In this document: piece by piece, positions 1 to 12,168 of the stretch
How positions within the stretch are numbered: position 1 is the stretch's first letter
How the letters are laid out: every line of letters starts with the position of its first letter
Source: Naganishia liquefaciens
Lineage: Eukaryota; Basidiomycota; Tremellomycetes; Filobasidiales; Filobasidiaceae
Direction of reading: 5' to 3'
NCBI GenBank assembly: GCA_013423385.1
Contig: BLZA01000028.1
Span: 248,001 to 312,000, forward strand
Length of the DNA stretch: 64,000 nt
The notes under the pieces: model-generated
Told to the model about the DNA's origin: nothing
What the model saw: only the letters and a program-made list of their open reading frames with translations
Databases searched by the model: none
Translations under genes and position numbers: made by a program

Positions 1-628
1 GGTATCTTGGGTGGTCTCGATGACATTCACATCAAGCCGGGAGCCAAGGTCTTGTACCTCGGTGCCGCCAGTGGAACGTCGGTTTCCCACGTTGCGGATG
101 TCGTCGGTCCGGAGGGAACGGTGTATGCCGTCGAGTTCTCGCACCGAAGTGGACGTGATTTGATCAACATGGCCAAGAAGAGGACAAACGTTATTCGTAA
201 GTCCAGATATTCCTTGCGAGCGAACTTTTGCTTAACTCTGTCCCGGCAGCCATCGTCGAGGACGCCCGTCATCCCACGAAATACCGCATGCTCGTTTCCA
301 TGGTCGACGTCATCTTTGCCGACGTTGCCCAGCCCGACCAAGCCCGTATTGTCGGCCTCAACGCGCACCACTTCCTGAAACACAACGGCCACGTCGTCAT
401 TTCGATCAAGGCTTCGTGTATCGACTCGACGGCCCCGGCCGAGGCGGTGTTTGCCGAAGAGGTCAAGAAGCTGCAAAAGGAGATGGTCAAGCCGCGCGAG
501 CAGTTGACGCTTGAGCCGTATGAGCGTGATCACTGTATCCTGATCGGAGTGAGTTTTCCACTGCAATGCAACGATTGTGATTGTCCTGGGCTGACGCGTT
601 TTGGCAGACCTACATCCGACACCAATAA
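1..628 (+). CDS. NOP1: Fibrillarin (Nop1), C-terminal part, cut by window edge
   Basis: This is the rRNA 2'-O-methyltransferase of box C/D snoRNPs in the nucleolus. Only the methyltransferase domain is in the window; the N-terminal GAR region lies upstream. The SAM-binding fold is readable ([20 protein letters not shown], then VYAVEFSHR), followed by the helix ending KKRTNV and the segment IVEDARHP. The core continues through [15 protein letters not shown] and the helix with [10 protein letters not shown]. There are three coding segments, 1-196, 250-548 and 608-628. The introns are 53 and 59 nt with GT-AG ends. The joins give ...TNVIPIVED... and a final GTYIRHQ before TAA. The fit to the family is complete, so the call is firm; only the 5' part is missing. 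Confidence 0.96.
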
Positions 629-1410
629 GTGGGAAGGGAGTGATGTCCAGGAGGCACTTGTTGTGGATTCTCGGTTGTCGCGCGTTGTGATTATTTCTCG
701 TCTTTATTCTTCGCTCTCTTATTACATGTATGACTATGGCCTAGCAAAGGGAGAGGCAGAGGGTAGCCTGCAGATGTCCCTCCCAGCACGCGACATCAAG
801 CGTAAGGATGGCTGCGTGACGTGCATGTATACGAGTTCCCCGTTGCTTCGAGCTTGGAGCTTGGAGCTTTGAGCGTCGAGCGATCCCCACCCCATGCCGC
901 AGGGATGGTCCCCCCTCCCGCCGCAGTCGACTCCCCCGACGGGCAATGACGTGTCTTTCTGCTTCCGATCGCTCGCTCGTTTTCGATGAGTCAGGCGACG
1001 GACAAAGTCGAGCCAGTAGCCAAGTTCCCCACGTCAAGAGCCGTTCCCCATCCCTCCCCGCCCACACACCCTCGCACCCACACACCTTCGGCTCCAGGGA
1101 GGGCCGCACATGTAGCGATCATCTCGACGTCATCCTTCCTCGCATGAGATCTCGTTGGTGAGTGATCGTGCCGTCGCGCGTTGAAGCGAAGCGCTCACGC
1201 ACCTCTTGCAGAGCACGGCGTGATTTCTCGACCAATTCCGCAAAAGCGAGACCTTGTACGCAAAAAAAAAAAGAAAAAAGAGCGCTGACCGTTGATCCCC
1301 GTATCATCGGCAAGCGACACGTGATAGGCCTCTCCCCATTCATCGGGAACGATAGGCCACGCGGGATAAAACCTCAGTAAAAAGGACCTCGCGTTGCCCG
1401 TGCGCCCGGG
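629..1410. other. Intergenic stretch upstream of the deubiquitinase gene
   Basis: No supportable gene lies here. It contains a short imperfect repeat of AGCTTGG units near 848-872 and an A-rich tract near 1261-1280. It most likely carries the fibrillarin 3' end and the promoter of the following gene. The open frames present have no recognisable motif. Confidence 0.5.
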
Positions 1411-4400
1411 ATGAACGGCAACGTAGCGGGAGCAGCAACGACGAGTGGCGGGGGCGGCGGGGGCGGCGGACCCAATGCCGGAACGGGAACAAGACATCCA
1501 TCGAATAGACATCCGTTTCATCCGCATCACCAGGCGCCGGCGTTTCATCCTCAGGGACACTACGCCGGAGGAGGCGCCGGTGCCAACGCGTATGCCGGAA
1601 ACAGCGGAGGGTACGTCGGGGCGCAGACAGCCGGGGGATCATTCGTCGGACCGACGGCCGGGTACAGGGGATACGAATTTGTGCCGGCGCAGCAGCAGCA
1701 GCAGCAGTATATGGGCGTCCAGCAGCAGCAGGCGTATGGAGGGTACGCTCAGATGGGCGCGCAGGGGTACTTCTATCCCGCGGCCGGGAATGCGCCGATG
1801 GCGCCCGGGATGTTCTCCGGCGGTGGTGCAGGAGCCGGGTACGCAGGGATGGGTGGAAATGGGATGATGGGTGCGCTTCCCGGTGCGATGCAGAATGGAG
1901 CTCAACAGCAGCAAGGACCCTCACGGTATCCTTCATTTACGCCGATGGGAAATCCGAATAATCCTGCAGGCGGCGTGAATGGCAGTGCCGGACATATGCC
2001 GCCGACGTCGCCATACCCTGCGTATCAGCATGCCGTGTCAACGTCGCCCTCCATGGCCAGTGAAAGTGTGACGACCGCGACGACACCCGCTCCGATAAAT
2101 GGCACCGCGGCGCAGAATCCTGGGCCGAATGGAATGGCAATGCCTTCCTACGGGCTGGAACAGAACCCTTATGCCCACCTCCACCAACAGCACGCCGCTC
2201 ACCCGCATCTCAATCCATACGCCAACATGCCGTACGGAAACGGCAATTTTTACCAACCGTACGCGCCGATACATCAGCAGCTCGGCGCGACACCGATATC
2301 ACCGGCGATGATGCATTCACAGGCACACCCTCCGCCCGCGGTAGTGACGCCGAAAATCAACCCGAATCGACCGACGTACGGGTACCCCGTCTTGCCGAAT
2401 CCAACCTCGACCGTTCAGGCGCCCGTTAGGAAACCGGTCTCGATCGCATCCCCGAGCACACGCCCGTCCGTGTCCGATGGCACAAGCGGCGGCCACTTGA
2501 ACGGTTACGTGGTGTCGCACGAAGCGAGCGCCGACGTTGAGCGAGAGAGCTCGGACGAGGAGGACGCAGCCGCGGGCAGTGATAGTGAGCCCGTGTTTGC
2601 ATCGATCAATCGGGCCGTTGCGCCAAAGGCCAAGAAGAGTAAGCGCAAGGCTTCGGGCGCAGAGGAACGGATAGTATCGCAGAAAGAGGTACCGGTCGCC
2701 AACAACGTGGAAACAAAACCTGCGGAGACGCAGACACCCGTCGATACGCCGCCCGTGACGGATTCATTTGTGGATGGCGTCACCAATGATCTCGCTCATT
2801 CCGGCGCTCGTCCGCCGCCATGGGTCGCGAACGGTCGCCCGTATCCGATTGAGACGGCACCGGGGGTTGTATTTCAGCGAAAGACACCCTTTCCGGCGAG
2901 GCTATATCCCGAGATCAAACACTGGGAACACGTCGAGTCGAGGGCCAAGAGCGCTCCCGTCGGCGGAAAGCACAGGCAGCAGAGGAAGCCTGTCGCGTTG
3001 CGGCAGAGACGCCAAATCGCGGACTCTGCGGAACAGACGTTTGGTGAAGTTACTCAGGAAATGATGACGCAGGTCGCCAAGAAAGTCGCGGTGCGAGACG
3101 CTCAGCAGAAACAGGAGCAGCATCGCGAACAGGCGGAACAGACAAAAGAAGAGGTGATCTTGGAGACGAAGACACCTGGAGAGGCGTCGGGCGAAACAGC
3201 CGAGGCTCGCGCAGAGAGCCCTGCGCCAACGCAGGCGACATCAAAGGCACAACCCGCGGCAGAAAACCCAACTGTGGAAGCGCCAATAGCGCCAACCACG
3301 ACCAATGCCTCTCAGCCGACAACAGCAGCGCCGTCTGCAACCGAGGATAGCCCTGCGCCGACGCCGGCACCGGTCAAAGCCGCACCGAAATCATGGGCTG
3401 CGCTTCTGCGCACGGCGGCGCCGAGGCAGACACCCTCGGCGGCGAGCCCAGCCATCTCTTCCCCGGCCGGCACCGTCCCGCCGTCCAACGTGACCTCGCC
3501 GAGACTCGCGCAGGCTGCCATCGTGGAAGACGTGGCCGGCTCGAGTGACAGTCAGCCGGCGCAGAAAGCAATCATTGTGCCTGAAGGCGCCTCCGCCGCT
3601 GCGGTCGCGCCGACGCCCGTTGTGCCGGCGAAACCTACCAATGCATGGGGCTCGCGACCGATGATTGTTCCGGATCAATTGGACCTCGGCAAGCTTCTCG
3701 CCGAGGGTCTGGATGAACGCACGAGGGCGAGCTTGAAAAAAGTCACCTCGGTTCCCCGTGGACTGATCAACACGGGCAACATGTGTTTTGCCAACTCTGT
3801 AAGTCTCTTTTCCAGTTTGTGGGAATGTCGCTCACATCGCTGGCCAGATTTTGCAAGTGTTGGCTTATTGCGTACCGTTTGCCTCCTTGTTGGAGGAACT
3901 CGGCAAGCGATCCATCGCCGACCTCGGTAGGCGCACTCCATTGACAGAGGCAATGTAGGTCCGCTCGCCGCTCGCGCCAAATCCTTGCTAATATGCCTTG
4001 ACCAGTATCATCTTTTTGCGAGAGTTTGCAGCGACCGACTCTCGAGAATCTACATCATCAGCATCCACGTCGCAGCTCTCTGCCAGCGAGAAACAACGGG
4101 CTCAGAGCGGCCAGTTCATCAGGGAACCTTTTGTTCCGTCATTTGTGTATGAAGCCATGAAGGAGAACAAGCGCTTTGATTCCATGCGCCGGGGACATCA
4201 GGAGGACGCCGAAGAGTTTTTCGGGTTTCTGCTCGAGACGGTGCACGAGGAATTCTTGTACATGCAGAGCCGGTACGAATCGCGGAATACGGGCGGCGGG
4301 TATGGCCGCGTGTCGGCCAAGGCGGATGACGTCGAGGCGCGGAACGGGGATGAGCGAGAGGTGGCGAGGCCGGTGAGCCCTGGTGCCGCCGGCGGGGACG

Positions 4401-5216
4401 GTTGGCTGGAAGTCGGCAAGAAACAGAAAGTCAATGTCGTCAGGACTGTAAGTGGCGGATGTCGGAACCTCAATGCTCGGGTCGATTGCTAATGGTAGTT
4501 CAGACCGAATCCAAGGACTCTGCCGTGTCACGTCTCTTTGGCGGCAAGCTGCGCTCCGTCTTGCACACGCCAGGACAAAAGGATTCGATCACGCTCGAGC
4601 CCTATCAGCCATTACAGCTCGACATTTCCGCGCCCATCGTGCACACCATCACCGATGCGCTCTTGCACTTGCACGAGCCCGAGGTGATTCCGGGCGTGTG
4701 GTCCGCGTCCAAGGGCGTCAACGTGGACGCGACGAAACAGGTCTTTGTGGAGAATGTGCCGCCCATCTTGATCTTGCATTTGAAGAGGTTCTTGTACGAT
4801 GCCGAGCAGCAGAGGGTCGTCAAGAAGAGCAAACCCGTAGCGTATGCGAGCGAGTTGACGATACCGAACGAGGTCTTGTCGCCCGCGCGGAGAGTGCAGG
4901 GCAAGTCGCTGCGATACAAGTTGTTTGGTGGTAAGTCGGACAGGCGTTTTTTTGGAGCTGGGCAGACGCGTTAACTTTTGGCTTGCCAGTCGTCTATCAT
5001 CACGGCACATCAGCCACCGGCGGACACTACACTGCCGCTGTGCTGCGGCAAGACGCATCGGGATGGCTGCACCTGGATGACGAGTCGGTCGAGGAGGTTA
5101 CTCAGGAGCAGGTCGTTGTCGGCAAGGACGCCGCCGAGCGCGGACAGGCGGGCGATATTGGACGCGGGAAGCGGGAAAAGTGCGCGTACTTGTTGTTTTA
5201 CCAGAGGATGGATTGA
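1411..5216 (+). CDS. UBP3: Ubiquitin C-terminal hydrolase of the USP10/Ubp3 type
   Basis: This is a cysteine protease that removes ubiquitin. In yeast, Ubp3 works with Bre5 on COPII/COPI and stress-granule factors. Five exons (1411-3798, 3848-3954, 4006-4447, 4504-4930, 4990-5216) give 1196 residues. The first 780 or so are low complexity, rich in Gly, Gln, Pro and Ala, and contain a short polyQ run. The catalytic USP domain follows. The Cys box is GLINTGNMCFANS, split by the first intron just after the serine. A QDDAEEFF-like segment reads HQEDAEEFFGFLLE. The zinc-free insert region has PPILILHLKRFLYD. The His box is VVYHHGTSATGGHYTAAV. The protein ends CAYLLFYQRMD. All four introns are 49-59 nt and phases agree. 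The long disordered N-terminus is where USP10 family members bind partners; here it is lineage-specific. Confidence 0.93.
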
Positions 5217-5578
5217 GGGATGGGGGAGTGGCAGAGGCCGCGGATAGGCGAAGTAGAGTGGTACGGGCGTGTAAGCGATTGAAGGGGGGGGTGGGATATC
5301 GTGGAAATGTAGCATCTAGCGTACGGCGGGGACGGCATGGCGATGAATAGTACTACGTCAACTCGCGCGCCAGACAGGCGGTCAACAGCTTGGGACGGGT
5401 ACGTTTGAGATTTCCACATCCAGAGAGTCGTGTCGAACTGAGCGGAGCGAGCTCGGGGAGGCGACGCGTCCGGCGGCCGAAATAAGGAAGCATGACGACT
5501 CGAGTGGGATTCATTGCCAAGGTTGATGATTCATCTGCTCGTCCAACGGATTCGATCCATTCTCCTGGCCTCATTACC
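5217..5578. other. Intergenic, 5' region of the Ufe1 gene
   Basis: No gene is seen. An in-frame ATG at 5492 would extend the Ufe1 protein by 29 residues, so part of this stretch could be coding. I prefer the ATG at 5579 because it aligns with the start of the syntaxin-18 family. Confidence 0.4.
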
Positions 5579-6935
5579 ATGTACATTGACCAAACCAGCA
5601 TCTTCCGGACCATCGTCTCTGACAAGCTCGGCCACGACCCCACGTCCGGCGGCCACGGTGCCTCATCGTCGGCCATCACCTCGAGCGAAGAATCCAGTCG
5701 AGCGGTATCTCCGACGGGCATCAGGCATAGGTTTGCAGGCAAGAGAGATGGCTTGAAGCGTCGGCGGCGGAACGCTTCCCGCGAGGAGGAAGACGAGGAA
5801 CGCGCCCGGCGGGATTTTTTGGCTGAAGCGTACCGCATAGTGAGTCCATTACCCATTCCCCGTCGCATCTGACTCGAGCATTCCGTCGCAGCACAACCAA
5901 CTGTCCGAGCTTACGGCCCACCTGCGGCTCATCCGTCGTGCGTACCTGTCCACCGCACCGTCGCCGTTATCGTCGCGACATCGCCCGCCGCAGCCGCCGA
6001 CGCCCGACGATGATCCGGAACGCGCACGCTTGCGCTACCTCGAACGGTCCAAGCACCTGAGTGACCGTGAAAAGGACGAAGTGGATGTACGGGCGAGACT
6101 GGTCATCAAGACGTGCAGGGATAGGGTCGAGCTGCTCGAGCAGAGAGAAAAGTGTACGTCTTGTGTCGGGAATCACGGGGACGGCGTTCTTGACCTGGGC
6201 TACACAGTACGACAATCCAGGGCGCCCACCACGTCATCCACCGCTTCATCCCTGATTTCGCACTTTCTACCTTCCCTCCAAGCCCTGACGTCCTCGGAAA
6301 CAACACTCACACCGCAGCAGCGCTCCTCGATCCTCGCCGCCCATCACGGCGCCGTCATCTGGTTTCTCAACGCCGAGCTTCTCGGGATTTCCGAGCGGCA
6401 GCGGGAGATGCAAGAGGAACGCGGCAGGATACGCGACGAGCGCGGCAAGAGCCTGGGAGGAATGGTCGCGAAAGAGGTGGTCTCTGCGAATGGCGATGCC
6501 CAGGGGGCGTCGGCGCCCCTGAATTTAACGATTCCTTACAAGCCGTCCAAGGCGTTCGACCCGGCCGCCGCGGACGACGACGCCGCGCTCGACGCCTCGC
6601 TCGACCTGACGCCCTCCCAGATCCAACAATTCTCGTCGGAAAACACCGACCTGCTGGAATCGATGCAGACGACGCTCAACACGGTGCTCCAGGCGGAACG
6701 GTCTCTGCTCGAGATTTCCCAGCTGCAGACGACGTTGATCTCCCACCTGGCGAGTCAGACCGAGACGATCGAGCGGCTGTACGATGATGCGAATGACGCG
6801 ATCGGGAGTGTCGAGCAGGCGAATGCGCAGCTGCGAGAGGCCAAGCAGAGTGGACGGGATGCCAGGTTTTTCTTGCTCGTGTTCCTGATAGGCGCGAGCA
6901 TGGCGCTCTTGTTTCTCGATTGGTATTCATCGTAG
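5579..6935 (+). CDS. UFE1: ER Qa-SNARE Ufe1 / syntaxin-18
   Basis: This t-SNARE mediates retrograde Golgi-to-ER fusion at the ER membrane, together with Sec20, Use1 and Sec22. The protein opens MYIDQTSIFRTIV, matching the syntaxin-18 N-terminal signature. Its middle part corresponds to the regulatory helices (ILAAHHGAVIWFLNAELLG). A SNARE helix runs over about residues 325-385, followed by a single C-terminal membrane anchor ending LLFLDWYSS, the characteristic tail of this family. Three exons (5579-5839, 5892-6153, 6208-6935) give 416 residues. The first intron is phase 0; the second, 54 nt, has a GTACGT donor. A longer start at 5492 is possible. The gene converges on Tvp38 with only 41 bp between stop codons. 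Confidence 0.9.
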
Positions 6936-6976
6936 GCCCTTTCGTATGGAATACAACCCTCTCCGCGCGGGGACGC

Positions 6977-8381
6977 TCAGATCCGCCCGCTTCGGAATCC
7001 GCCCGTCTTGCCGTTTTTCGTAAACCCGCGCGTGACATCCCCCGCGCCTTCCTCCACCCTGCGCTCCAAATCCCCGCCGACGCGAAACCCACGCAACTGT
7101 GTCCGCTCCCCGACCACCCCGCCTTCCGCGCCCTCGTCCTCCTCTTCATCCCCACTGTAATCCCCCAGCAGCGCATTCTGCTCGAGAAAGTCGCGCGCTT
7201 CTTCCGCCTCGGAGGCAGGGACGGCGCCGTCGTACCCAAGCTCACGCATCTGCTGTAACGTTGCGTGGTAGATGAACCAGCCGGCTGTCGTCGGTCGGTC
7301 GCGCAGAGGTGGGGTCAGTCAGCGTGTGGAATCACCCGAGCGCGGCGGGCATCCTTCCTGCGAAGGGGGGGGGACGTACTACCGAGGGAAATCCCGAGGC
7401 CGAGGATGATACTGATCATGTTGATCCACTTGGCGACGTTGTCTACGGGTACGCCATCCTCGGTATCATCGTTGACGAGCGAGACGAGACGCGAGCCGAT
7501 AAAGACGGGCACGAGGAGACGCGGCTGGAGGAGGAGGTTGGCGAGCATGAAGGACGAAAAGGAGACGCTTTCGATGGACTAGAGGGCAGGGGGGGGGTTA
7601 AAGGTTTTTCCAGATGTGAGCTTTGACAAGGGGGGGGACGTACGGCAAAGAGACCGTTACCCAGGGCCCAGGGAAGGGGACACCATCGGATCATGATGAT
7701 TAAAATGGTCCCTTTTGCTTTCTGCGCGGCACAAGCGTTCCCTCGGTCAGCGTTGTCTGTCTCTCTAGACCTCGAGCCCACCAGGGGGACGACTTACGAC
7801 GACATGACTAAACGCGTCCCACTTGTCCGACTTGCCCGATCCAAACTGTTTCATCCACTGCAAGAAAAACGTCCTCACGCTGAGGAACGCCACGGCCGCG
7901 CCCGTCATACTCGCCGCGACGGCCAACGCGGCGCCGCGCCAAAATCCAAACGTATACCCGATCAAGCTCATGCTGAATGCGAATCCAAACAGCGGAGGAT
8001 GACTTGCGAGGACTGGTCCGGGGCTCCGGGGGTCAGCTTTAATAAGAGAGGGAGACACACGGACTTGCCGACCATGAGGAAGAGCAAGGCGGCGCCCCAT
8101 CCGTGCATGTCCCGGATCGCCTCTGCGAATCGCTGCATATAGAGCGCGATCCCGTGCGGGGTGATGATGATGATGGTCGCCAGTAGGACGACATTGAGTG
8201 CGCAAAAGACGAAGAATAGGGCCTGGAGCGGTGACAGGATTCAGCCACACGTGTGAACAACGCTCGGTGGAAGAGCGCCGCGCGCGCGTCGACTCACCTT
8301 TTGCTTTGAGGTTGCGCGACGGTACCGATGCGTTGCGCCGTGTACCGTCGTACGGAGGATGGCGGTGAGCGGGCGGGACAT
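6977..8381 (-). CDS. TVP38: Tvp38-type Golgi membrane protein (SNARE-associated/VTT domain)
   Basis: This is a multispanning protein of the VTT/DedA-like SNARE-associated family, found in late Golgi and Tlg2-containing vesicles. Six exons read on the minus strand: 8381-8298, 8222-8059, 8002-7798, 7721-7644, 7578-7380, 7284-6977 (345 residues). Membrane segments include ALFFVFCALNVVLLATIII and the glycine-rich helix GYTFGFWRGAALAVAASMTG. The family signatures are IIMIRWCPLPWALGNGLFA and LLVPVFIGSRL. The tail after about residue 250 is acidic and cytosolic. The exon 2/3 junction is uncertain: a second pair of sites (8057/8012) is also in frame, giving a few more residues before HPPLFGF. The chosen start gives MSRPLTAIL. 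An upstream ATG at 8544 is in another frame and was not used. Confidence 0.85.
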
Positions 8382-8675
8382 GGCGGGCGGGGCTCTGGTA
8401 GGGCGGGGTGGACGGGGTGGGCTGCAGAGGGGGACACGGGGAGAGCGAGGAATCGGACTTGGATGACCCTGCGTCGCCTCGGATCGCTCGGACGAACACG
8501 GCGGCCGATGAGTCAGCTAGCAAGGGAGGGCTTGTGGTTTGCATCCGCCGAGAGAGAGACGGGAGCTCGAGCGCGAGCTTGGCTTGTTTCCCGTTGCATC
8601 AAGGGGGGAGTCATCCCGCTGCATCTTATTGTCCTCTTGGGTTGATGGCCCCGTCCCCAAGCAAGCACGCCAGAG

Positions 8676-8988
8676 ATGACGACCGCATCCGCCCCCGCCT
8701 CAGCACGCAAGAGGGACCGCGCAAGCGTGACGGCCATGTACAGCATGGCCGCAGAGCAGGATGTGCAGGTACAGGATGATCTCGCGAGGGGTGAGTACGC
8801 TCACGGATTCCCATTCCCATACCCCATACCCATTCCCCCGCTCACCCTCCCCCGCAGCCCAAAAACGCCTCCGAGACTTGAAAGCCCGCATCTCGGCCCA
8901 GAGCAAGAAGAATTTCATCCTCGAGCGCGACGTACGGTTCCTCGATGCGCGGATCGCATTGCTCATCCAGGATCGGATAACGGCGTTG

Positions 8989-9019
<31 letters not shown>

Positions 9020-11807
9020 CTGCTACAGCTGATGAACGACTCGTCGTCCAGACACTCGACGCGCATGATCCCGACGCCGCCGACGCCCCATCCCCGGCGG
9101 AACACACACTCGACGACCGTCATCGTCGCGCCTACGCCAATCTCTTCTACCTTCTCCAGGCAGAGCCCCGCCATGTGGCCGGATTGGTCAGGACCGTCGC
9201 GTTGGGAGAGATTGATACCTTGTTGCAGACGGTCATGTTTACGCTCTATGGGAATCAGTACGAGAGCAGGGAGGAGCATTTGCTGTTGACCATGTTTCAG
9301 GTAAGCCAAGGGCGGATCGAGGGCGGAGCCCGAGGCGCGGGGTCGCGGATCGCGGTTTGCTGACTGCTTTGCCTTTTTCTTTCTTCCTTTTATCTCCCCG
9401 CTTTCCCCCTCTTTACCCCTTTTCCTCGCCGCCTCGCTCACTTCGCTTCGCTTCGCTTCGCTCCCCCCGCGCGCAGTCCGTCCTCTCGGCCCAGTTTGAA
9501 ACAACCCCCGACTTTGGCTCCCTCCTGCGCGCCAACACCCCGGTCTCACGCATGATGACCACCTACACGCGCCGCGGTCCGGGACAGGCATACCTGAAGC
9601 GCGTTCTGGCGGGCAAGATTAATGCGTTGATGGAGGGCAAGGAGGTGAATTTGGAGGTGAATCCGCTCAAGGTGGGTCTTGAACTCCGGGGGGGTTATCC
9701 CTTCAGCCTGCGACGACGACCGGTGCTGATGGATCGAGGCAGGTGTATGAACAAATGGTCCAGCAAGTGATGGCCGAGCGAGGACACCTTCCAGACGATA
9801 CACCCGGAAGCGTCACCCAAGACCAAGCGGCCGCGCATCCGGTCGTGCGCGCAACCATTACCCCGCGACTGCGTACGCTGATGGACCTGGCGCAAGGGTT
9901 TGTCGACGAGATTTTGGGCAATGTCGAGCAGGTGCCGTACGGGATTCGCTGGATTTGCAAACAGATTAGGAGTTTGACGAGGGTGAGTGCAGAGTGCAGA
10001 GTGCAGAGTGCAGAGTGCAGAGCGCGAGCGCGAGCGCGAGCGAGCGTCGCGTGTGTTTGTCATCTTACCCTCAACGACTGTCCCTCCTTCCTCCTCACCC
10101 CCCTCCCGCCCCGCCCCCCTCCCGCCTCGCCCCCCTCCCCTCAGCGCAAATACCCCGACGTCACAGACCTCGCGATCTGTTCCCTCATCGGCGCCTTCTT
10201 CTTCCTCCGGTTCATCAACCCGGCCATCGTCACCCCGCAAGCCTACATGCTCATCGACTCGACCCCGGCCAAGCACCCGCGCAGAACGCTCACCCTCGTC
10301 GCGAAAATGCTGCAAAACACCGCCAACAAGCCGACGTATGCAAAGGAGGCGTACATGGGCGCACTGAATCCGTTTGTGGAGCGCAACAAGACGAGGATCA
10401 ATGCGTTTTTGCATCAATTGTGCGAGGTCGGGGATTTCTATGATTCGTTGGAGGTGAGTCCGCGTGCGAGGGCCTTGCGCGCGCCGCGGATGGATACTGA
10501 AACGACCCGGCGCGGCGGGACAGCTCGATCAGTACATGGCGCTTTCGAAAAAGGATTTGTCGATCAATATCACGCTCAACGAGCTGTACAATACGCATGC
10601 ACTCTTGGCACAGCATATCGATGTACTCGTGAGTCAACAAAGGCGCCGTCCACTCTGCCGCGCTCACCCGGCCCCCGGGCACCTAGTCACCGAACGACCG
10701 GCACCACCTGCGCGTCCTGCTCGACGAACTCGGGCCGGCCCCGGCCCAAGTCCCGCGCAACCAGAACCGGGCGATCGACTTGCCGCTGTACAGTCGCTGG
10801 GAGACGCCGATTCAGGATATCACGACGGCACTCATGTCGGAGAATAATGTCACGCAGAATGATATCCTCTACATGGAGACCAAGGCGATTCTCGTGCACA
10901 TCATTCGGTCCATGCCGCACGTCGTGGCCAAAGAAGAGCCGGGCCCGATTGATTTGGCGTCTGTGGCAGAACGAGCGGCAACGGCCAAGGACGCCATGCT
11001 CGTGCGCAAGGGCATCAAAGTCAAGGAAATGATGCGCGAGCTCGCCGAACTCGGCGTCATCGATCGCGCCGACGGATTCGACCTCATGCGCGAGGAAGTC
11101 GTGGCCGAGCTGCAGCATCTCGGGAGCCTTCGGGAGATTATCGTCGAGGAAACGGCATCCCTCGAGGCCGTGTACAAGACGATCGGCGACCACAACGTCT
11201 ACTTGCGGTCCCAGCTCGAGCAGTACAAGGCGTATCTGCAAAACGTGCGGATCAACAGCGCCAAGGATCCCAAGGCCTCGTCGGGCGTCGGCGTCGTCTC
11301 GGTCGGCGGGAAAGAGATGCGCCCGGCCAAGGCGATCGCATTGGGTCCGCACAAGTTTACGTATGCGCAGTGGGAAAGGGACGGCACGATCGTCGAGAGC
11401 AACGTCCCGGAGAACAGGTGCGTCCGTCGCCTTTGCGCGTCCGACAATGTGTCCGTGTGCTAACGGTTCCGCGCGCAGACGGCAAAACGTGTTTTTCCTG
11501 CTGAGCTCGCCGACGCCCGGAACGTTTGTCATCGCCATGCACTTCAAGGGCCGCGACAAGCCGATCGTCGAGATGGATTTCAAGATTGACGACTTGCTCG
11601 AAAAGGTGAGTCTGCTTGTGAGATCCGGCGCGCAAACGGCTGACGGGTCCGGCGCGTAGCAAAAGGAAAGTCATACATCGCTCGACCTCGAATACGTGCA
11701 GTTGCATGTGACCAAGATCTTGGCGCTGCTGAACAAGGTGAGCTCTCGTGCGGCGGCGCAAGGTGCTTCCGTTGACACCCGGACAGCTCTTTGGTAGACG
11801 TCGATGA
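8676..11807 (+). CDS. gap1: Ras GTPase-activating protein, Gap1/IQGAP-related type
   Basis: This protein is expected to stimulate GTP hydrolysis on Ras at the membrane, like S. pombe Gap1. Ten exons (8676-8790, 8858-9300, 9477-9671, 9743-9982, 10145-10453, 10524-10628, 10687-11417, 11479-11605, 11660-11737, 11787-11807) give 787 residues, close to the yeast protein's length. A coiled-coil-like N-terminus (residues 40-75) precedes a short Ala-Ser repeat. The RasGAP domain follows, with SLLRANTPVSRMMTTYTRRG, where the Arg of LLRANT occupies the arginine-finger position. The FLR motif is FFFLRFINPAIVTP. A RasGAP_C domain runs from about residue 570 to the end. There is no calponin-homology or IQ region. 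Tvp38 and this gene diverge from a 294-bp spacer. Confidence 0.9.
8983..9018 (+). repeat. GGCGTC hexanucleotide repeat inside the RasGAP coding sequence
   Basis: About five copies of a GGCGTC-type unit encode an Ala-Ser alternation between the coiled coil and the GAP domain. It is probably a length-variable linker. Confidence 0.8.
9984..10040 (+). repeat. Minisatellite in the fourth intron of the RasGAP gene
   Basis: AGAGTGC units, four to five in tandem, run into GCGCGA units directly after the splice donor. This explains why this intron (162 nt) is longer than the usual 50-60 nt. It shows no coding sense. Confidence 0.75.
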
Positions 11808-12168
11808 GCCGCGGCGCCGTTTGTCTCACTCATAATTTACACCCTTCGATTTCGATACCTACCCAGTATTCTTCATCTACTATTTACATCCAGTTGTAAT
11901 GAGCGGCCAATGTGACCAGTACTCTTCATCCGCCATTTACATCCAATTGCGATGAGCGGACATTCATGTGGGACCCGTGCCGATGCGACAAATGTCATAG
12001 ATATTGACAAACGTCACATACTGCGCTTTCTGACGAGCGCGCGAATACACGAATAATAATGAATACAACGTTGAATGCTTGATTATGTCGTGAAAAAGGC
12101 AAGTCTATACACAAATCCCGGAACCGATTTCGACTGGCGCATTATACAGAGGACGACCAAGGAGAAAA
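11808..12168. other. Convergent intergenic region with a tandem duplication
   Basis: This lies between the stop codons of the RasGAP gene and the CAP10-like gene. Apart from the two-copy repeat listed separately it is AT-rich, with no gene. It presumably holds both terminators. Confidence 0.5.
11864..11960. repeat. Two-copy direct repeat of 44 bp (period 53 bp)
   Basis: Copies at 11864-11907 and 11917-11960 begin CCAGTA and end ATGAGCGG. I count seven differences by eye, all of them transitions. It lies in the 3' spacer between two convergent genes. Confidence 0.75.

Noticed and set aside
8382-8544. N-terminal extension of Tvp38 from an ATG at 8544
   Set aside because: That frame is not the one that continues into the conserved second exon; the ATG at 8381 is in the correct frame.
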